From an uncultured Bacteroidota bacterium (GTDB lineage: Bacteria > Bacteroidota > Bacteroidia > Chitinophagales > Chitinophagaceae), in assembly GCA_903825065.1 (NCBI GenBank), contig CAIJZG010000037.1, forward strand, positions 1-11,285: a stretch of DNA of 11,285 bases, given 5' to 3'. Below are positions 7,556-11,285 of this stretch, one piece after another. The notes beneath the pieces were generated by a model. The model was not told the origin of the DNA, searched no databases, and was given only the letters and a program-made list of their open reading frames with translations. A program made the translations under genes and the position numbers. Each line of letters begins with the position of its first letter. Within the stretch, counting starts at the first letter, position 1.

Positions 7556-7583
7556 TTGATTAAATCTCATTTCTTTAGTTTTG
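7556..7583 (+). promoter_or_regulatory. Bacteroidota-type promoter of the DUF5916 gene
   Basis: TAGTTTTG at 7576-7583 matches the -7 consensus TAnnTTTG at every fixed position. TTG at 7556-7558 fits the -33 element with a 17-base spacer. The expected transcription start is only a few bases before the ATG at 7594, so the leader would be very short or absent. Confidence 0.6.
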
Positions 7584-7591
7584 TAAACTAA
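7575..7591. promoter_or_regulatory. Perfect 17-base inverted repeat over the -7 element
   Basis: TTAGTTT (7575-7581) and AAACTAA (7585-7591) are exact reverse complements separated by TGT. The dyad covers the -7 element and probable start site, the expected place for a repressor operator. It uses the same TTAGTT/AACTAA half-sites as the neighbouring repressor's own promoter, although orientation and spacing differ. A shared operator is an inference. Confidence 0.4.
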
Positions 7592-7593
7592 CT

Positions 7594-10050
7594 ATGAAGA
7601 AAATATTTTCGATTATTTGTTTTGTTCTTTTGGTTAATTCTCTTATTGCTCAGGAGAAAAGCTTAGAAGCGTTTAAAATAAACTCACCAATTAAAATTGA
7701 TGGAATTCTGGATGAACCAGTTTGGAAACAAGCTGCAATTGCAGACAGTTTTATTGAGAATAGTCCTAATTATGGTGCTGTTCCCAAGCATCCTACAATT
7801 GTTAGAATACTTTATAGCGATCAGGCTATTTATGTAGGTGCGTACCTTTATGATGATCCTAAGAAAATTCGTAAACAACTTACTGCTCGTGATGGAGAAC
7901 AGCGGTAGGATATTGATTATTTTAGTGTTTTTTTTGATACGTATAATGATAATCAAAACGGGTATCAATTTTTGGTTACCGCTAGAAATGTACAAACAGA
8001 TGGCCGATTGGTTGCTAACAAAGTTTCTCAGTTTGGTTTACCTACAGATTATAGTTGGGATGCTGTATGGGAAAGCAAGGTATCTATACAAAAAGATGGC
8101 TGGAGTGTTGAAATGAAAATTCCGTATTCCGCTTTAAGATTCTCAAAAAAAGAAGTTCAGGATTGGGGTATTAATTTTCAACGTTATTCCAGAAGATACA
8201 GTGAGAGTTCTTTTTGGAATAACGTTGATCCTAATCAAAATGGTTTTGTAAATCAGTTTGGAAATCTTACAGCTGTTAAAAATATTATTCCTCCTCTTCG
8301 TTTATCTTTCTTGCCATATATCACAACAGGTGTTAGAACAACTCCTTATGCTGATGGCACTACAAAAACTACTATTCTACGTAATGGTGGTATGGATGTA
8401 AAATATGGGGTTAATGAAAGCTTTACCTTAGATGCCACATTGATTCCAGACTTTGGTCAGGTTGTTTCTGATAATGTAGTATTAAACCTTACTCCTTATG
8501 AAGTTCAATTTCAAGAAAACAGACCTTTTTTTACAGAAGGAATTGAATTATTTAATAAGGCAGGTTTGTTTTATAGCAGAAGAGTAGGTGGCACTCCCAC
8601 TAATTATTCGGCAGTAAATGCCATGGTAGATTCTACTCCCAATATGCAAATTGTATCAAATCCCGGTATCACACAATTATATAACGCCACGAAGTTTTCT
8701 GGCAGAAATAAATCCAAACTGGGAATTGGTATTTTCAATGCAGTAGCAGCACAAATGAATGCACAAGTATTGGATAAGACTACCGGAAAAGTTACCAAGA
8801 TTGAAACTGAGCCCTTAACCAATTATAATATCATAGTTTTAGATCAAGCTTTAAAAGGTAGATCATCAATCACCTTTACAAATACGAATGTTTTGCGAAG
8901 AGGAGGCTCCAGAAATGCGAATGTAAGTGGATTGGACATCAATTTATTTGATAGTGCAAACAGATATAATTTCGCATGGAATACACGCTATAGTTCAATT
9001 ACAGGAATAGACAAGTATGATGGTTTTGCCAATTATTTAAAGTTCGCTAAAATACGAGGCCACTGGCAGTATAGTATTTCAAATAATATTGAATCACGAC
9101 GATATGATCCAAACGACTTAGGTTTTTTAAGGGCGCCTAACGAATTTTCTGGGATAGGTAAAATTGGATATTATGTATTTACCCCTACCAAGAAATTCTT
9201 AAGTCAAAATTATACCCTTACTGTTTTGCCAGTTTATTTATTAACGCCATTTAAATATTCAAGTAACCAATATCAGGCAAGTGCTTTTTGGTTTTTCAAT
9301 AATTTCTGGGATCTAACTCTAAAGGGTATTCTTGTTCCTGACTGGCAAAAAGATTATTTTGAAATGCGTACGGAAGGTAAAGTATTGAAACGTCAACCCT
9401 ATTGGCTCACCGGTTTGAGTGGCAGTAGTGATAGTAGGAAAAGTCTTTTTGTTCGTTTCGGAATTAGCTATGCCGAAGCACCTCATTTTCCTAACGATTC
9501 TTACCATAATTTTTTATTTGGTCCGAGATATCGATTTAATGAACACTTCAGTCTTGATTGGGAATTAACCAAAGAACAAGATCATGGTCAATATGGCTTT
9601 GCTTTTAATGATCCGAATGGGGAGCCTGTTGCAGGACGGCGTAAAAACACCAATATTTCCAACATTTTAAATGCGATATATAATTTTACACCAACGATGA
9701 ATCTTACTATGCGTGCTCGTCATTATTGGAGTCAGGTTTTATACAGCAATTTCTTTACTACAGATCCTAATGGTAATTATATTCCTCATGCATTTGTAGC
9801 TGGACAAGATCAAAATTTCAATGTATTTAATTTGGATATGTTTTATACTTGGGACTTTAAATACGGTAGTAAGTTGATAGTAGGATGGAAAAATGCTTTG
9901 GGAAGTGATTTTCCAATCAATGGACAATTATATAATAGGTATACTCAAAATATTGCGCAAGTTTTTCAACAGCCTCATGGTAATGAATTTAATATCCGGC
10001 TTATTTATTACATCGATTATTTGACTTTGCAAAGGAAACCAAGGGCTTAA
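7594..10050 (+). pseudogene. CBM9-like/DUF5916 outer-membrane-type protein, interrupted by in-frame TAG
   Basis: The reading frame spans 819 codons including the final stop and is interrupted only by TAG at codon 105 (7906-7908). On both sides the same frame carries one continuous family protein. It starts with a signal peptide (MKKIFSIICFVLLVNSLIAQ). A CBM9/DOMON-like beta-sandwich follows, with KIDGILDEPVWKQA (about 32-45), the repeat-like FFDTYNDNQNGYQFLVTARN just past the stop, and WSVEMKIPYSALRF at the end of the domain. The remaining roughly 570 residues are DUF5916, rich in aromatic alternating strands such as FLPYITTGV, and probably form an outer-membrane barrel. Relatives are hypothesised to bind or transport glycans or other ligands; the true role is unknown. 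The second half has no plausible start: the TTG at 7972 lies inside the conserved domain. A single base change (CAG, AAG or GAG to TAG) or a sequencing error explains the break. Confidence 0.85.
7906..7908 (+). other. Premature in-frame TAG within the DUF5916 gene
   Basis: The frame reads LTARDGEQR, stop, DIDYFSVFFDTYND, with no shift of frame and no lost residues. TAG serves as the normal stop of the ADP-ribosylglycohydrolase, the GRP transporter and pdeM in this window, so reassignment of TAG is not supported. Confidence 0.9.
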
Positions 10051-10054
10051 TTGG

Positions 10055-10076
10055 TTTGTATTTGGATAAATACAAA
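10055..10076. terminator. Perfect 9-base hairpin between convergent genes
   Basis: TTTGTATTT (10055-10063) pairs exactly with AAATACAAA (10068-10076) around a 4-base loop. It starts 5 bases after the DUF5916 stop and precedes the convergent pdeM stop, so it could act as a bidirectional terminator. The stem is AT-rich and lacks a long T tract, which makes the assignment uncertain. Confidence 0.4.
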
Positions 10077-10082
10077 TTTGAG

Positions 10083-10116
10083 TCAAGAAAATAAATGATG
10101 AGCATCTATTTCTTGA
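10083..10116. repeat. Second inverted repeat overlapping the pdeM stop
   Basis: TCAAGAAAATA (10083-10093) and TATTTCTTGA (10107-10116) form a stem of about ten pairs with one bulged A. A small inner dyad, GAT/ATC, lies in the loop. It covers the last pdeM codons and may assist termination of one or both convergent transcripts. This is inferred from structure alone. Confidence 0.35.
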
Positions 10117-10765
10117 TTTCGATTAAGCTATTTTCTACAATTGCAATAATCCGGTTTGTCTTTTTCTTTTTTACTTTAGCTGTGCCACTAAATTTACTAA
10201 ATGCAGGGAGTATAGCTGAATGATCTGTAAAATAATAACAGGGGAAGCTTAAACTTTGTTTGCCGATCCCCGAAATAGTAATGGCTGGATGAAGATGTCC
10301 CGAGAAATAAAAAGAATTATTATTTGCTGGAATATCTGTGGGATCATGAATAAAGTTGAAATCTTTTAAACTATAATGTTGATGTGCAATTTCTATTTCA
10401 TTTTTTATATACCATTGATTTTCTAACACATCGTGATTCCCTTTTACAAGTATGAAATCTATTTTTGAAAAATCGGCTCTGATCTTTGAAAATAATTCCA
10501 ATTCTAAATTGTCTTTACTATGAAAAAGATCTCCCACAGCAATCATTTTTTTGGGCTTAAAAAAGCTCATTAAATCTATCATTCTTTGAATGTCTTCTTT
10601 ATAAACTGCATGGGGTACGCCAATCCCGTTTTTTCTAAAATGACCCGTTTTCCCAAAATGTAAATCTGAAAGAATTAGTGCAGATTCCTTTTCCCAGAAT
10701 ACAGCTCTTTCTGTTGTTAACCAGAATAATTGTTCTTGAATGGTATAACTTAAAGGGGCTGTCAT
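10106..10765 (-). CDS. pdeM: Ligase-associated DNA damage response metallophosphoesterase PdeM
   Basis: A 219-residue cytoplasmic calcineurin-like phosphoesterase, the MPE component of the bacterial cluster that pairs an Lhr-type helicase, an ATP-dependent DNA ligase and an exonuclease. Every metal-binding motif is visible: SDLHFGKTGHFRKNG (33-47, Asp34 and His36), VGDLFHS (77-83, Asp79), VKGNHDV (107-113, Asn110 and His111), His140 in FIHDP, and SGHLHP (155-160, His157 and His159). The tail with FPCYYF and LPAFSKFSG is typical of PdeM rather than general phosphodiesterases. Its ATG at 10765 is 31 bases after the helicase stop on the same strand, so the two are probably co-transcribed. The ligase and exonuclease would be expected beyond the window or elsewhere. 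It is inferred to process DNA ends during repair. Confidence 0.92.
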   Translation of the reverse strand: MTAPLSYTIQEQLFWLTTERAVFWEKESALILSDLHFGKTGHFRKNGIGVPHAVYKEDIQRMIDLMSFFKPKKMIAVGDLFHSKDNLELELFSKIRADFSKIDFILVKGNHDVLENQWYIKNEIEIAHQHYSLKDFNFIHDPTDIPANNNSFYFSGHLHPAITISGIGKQSLSFPCYYFTDHSAILPAFSKFSGTAKVKKKKTNRIIAIVENSLIEIKK

Positions 10766-10796
10766 CTGTTTATAAAAAATTTATCTGCAAAATGCA

Positions 10797-11285
10797 TTAG
10801 TTCTTGTCTAATTGTTGCTGCATTTTTCTAACACGATCCTCTAATTTTTCGGTAGAAATACTATTGCGATTTAATCCGTCTACTGTAATAGGGAATGCTA
10901 ATGGGGTTAATTGTTTTGGGAAGTGCAAGACTATTTCACTATTCGAAATTCTTACAAGTGCTGTTCTTAATCTTTCCTCTTCCATCTGTTGTTCCATTAA
11001 TTCTCGAAAAGCCTGTCGTAATAAAATATTGTTGGGCTCATATTCTTCAAATACTTTAAAAAGTAAAGAGGCGGATGATTGCAAGTGCCTCGCTTTCTTG
11101 TGTTCTCCAGGAAATCCTTGAAATATTAATCCACCAATTACGGCAATATCCCTGAATTTACGCTTAGCCATTTCTGCACTGTTAATGCTTTTTTGTATAT
11201 CAAGTAATAAATTAATGGTTGTAAATAATTCCTGTACATTACTATGGTCTACAGGTATTGGTTGGTCGCTCAATAATTCAAAACC
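10797..11285 (-). CDS. Ligase-associated DEXH box helicase (Lhr-Core type), C-terminal fragment
   Basis: The frame is open to the window edge and encodes the last 162 residues of a protein expected to be about 800 long, so the helicase motor is outside the window. Family marks in order are GFELLS at the edge, KFRDIAVIGGLIFQGFPGEHKKARHLQ (FQGFPG and RxLQ are characteristic), the NNILLRQAFRELMEQQMEEERL helix, LTPLAFPITVDGL, and STEKLEDRVRKMQQQL at the C-terminus. The TTG at 11273 is an internal leucine, not a start. The relatives are 3'-5' ATP-driven DNA helicases that work with PdeM, an ATP-dependent ligase and an exonuclease in repair. The adjacent pdeM strongly supports the call. The promoter of this operon is not in the window. 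Confidence 0.9.
   Translation of the reverse strand, partial: GFELLSDQPIPVDHSNVQELFTTINLLLDIQKSINSAEMAKRKFRDIAVIGGLIFQGFPGEHKKARHLQSSASLLFKVFEEYEPNNILLRQAFRELMEQQMEEERLRTALVRISNSEIVLHFPKQLTPLAFPITVDGLNRNSISTEKLEDRVRKMQQQLDKN

Noticed and set aside
7906..7908. TAG recoding or a reassigned stop
   Set aside because: TAG ends three other genes in the window normally, and no special downstream element is visible.
7838..8116. Open frame overlapping the DUF5916 gene around the TAG codon
   Set aside because: It is a shadow in another frame. The conserved domain continues in the main frame on both sides of the TAG.
7972..10050. Independent gene starting at TTG 7972
   Set aside because: The TTG is an internal leucine codon in the middle of the conserved CBM9-like domain, with no promoter before it.
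10804..11121. Plus-strand open frame opposite the helicase end
   Set aside because: It is an antisense shadow of the well-supported helicase C-terminus and has no recognisable protein features.
1..11285. Insertion sequences, prophage, CRISPR array or integration site
   Set aside because: No transposase, integrase, tRNA, regular repeats or flanking direct repeats were seen. The S24 repressor stands alone without phage genes.

Overview
This AT-rich window looks like chromosomal DNA from a Bacteroidota bacterium, probably of the Chitinophagaceae type. The family assignment is an inference. The signs are a secreted glycosidase/sugar operon, Bacteroidota-type promoter motifs (TAnnTTTG) with few visible Shine-Dalgarno sites, a DUF5916 outer-membrane-type protein, and the ligase-associated DNA repair genes pdeM and DEXH helicase. 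I see no mobile elements, tRNA/rRNA genes or CRISPR arrays. The longest non-coding stretch is about 117 bases, so there is no large unexplained gap.

Layout. (1) Positions 1-5533, + strand: a tightly packed, probably single operon. It holds the 3' end of a GH3 beta-glucosidase (reading frame broken near the window edge), ribokinase rbsK, a secreted ADP-ribosylglycohydrolase-family protein, a GRP-family sugar transporter and a secreted GH30 glycosidase. (2) Positions 5538-6619, - strand: surE (5'/3'-nucleotidase) and a small membrane protein whose start codon overlaps the surE stop by one base. These converge on the GH30 gene with only 4 bases between stops. (3) Positions 6721-7524, + strand: a LexA/CI-like HTH-S24 repressor, divergent from surE, ending in a clear rho-independent terminator. 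(4) Positions 7556-10050, + strand: a CBM9-like/DUF5916 gene with a good Bacteroidota promoter, interrupted by one in-frame TAG codon. (5) Positions 10106-11285, - strand: the 3' end of a ligase-associated DEXH (Lhr-Core type) helicase followed by pdeM, converging on the DUF5916 gene.

How the genes may work together. The first operon reads as a scavenging unit: two glycosidases release glucose, an exported ADP-ribosylglycohydrolase homologue may release ribose or a related sugar, the GRP permease imports a monosaccharide and ribokinase phosphorylates it. The joint substrate is inferred, not shown. The right side is a DNA-damage-response neighbourhood (helicase plus metallophosphoesterase). 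The nearby S24-type repressor is of the class that responds to DNA damage by self-cleavage, and inverted repeats with AACTAA/TTAGTT half-sites lie in its own promoter and in the DUF5916 promoter.

The least ordinary signals are the two broken genes (GH3 and DUF5916), the exported ADP-ribosylglycohydrolase next to ribokinase and a sugar permease, and the candidate repressor operators. I did not find convincing evidence of a wholly new system.
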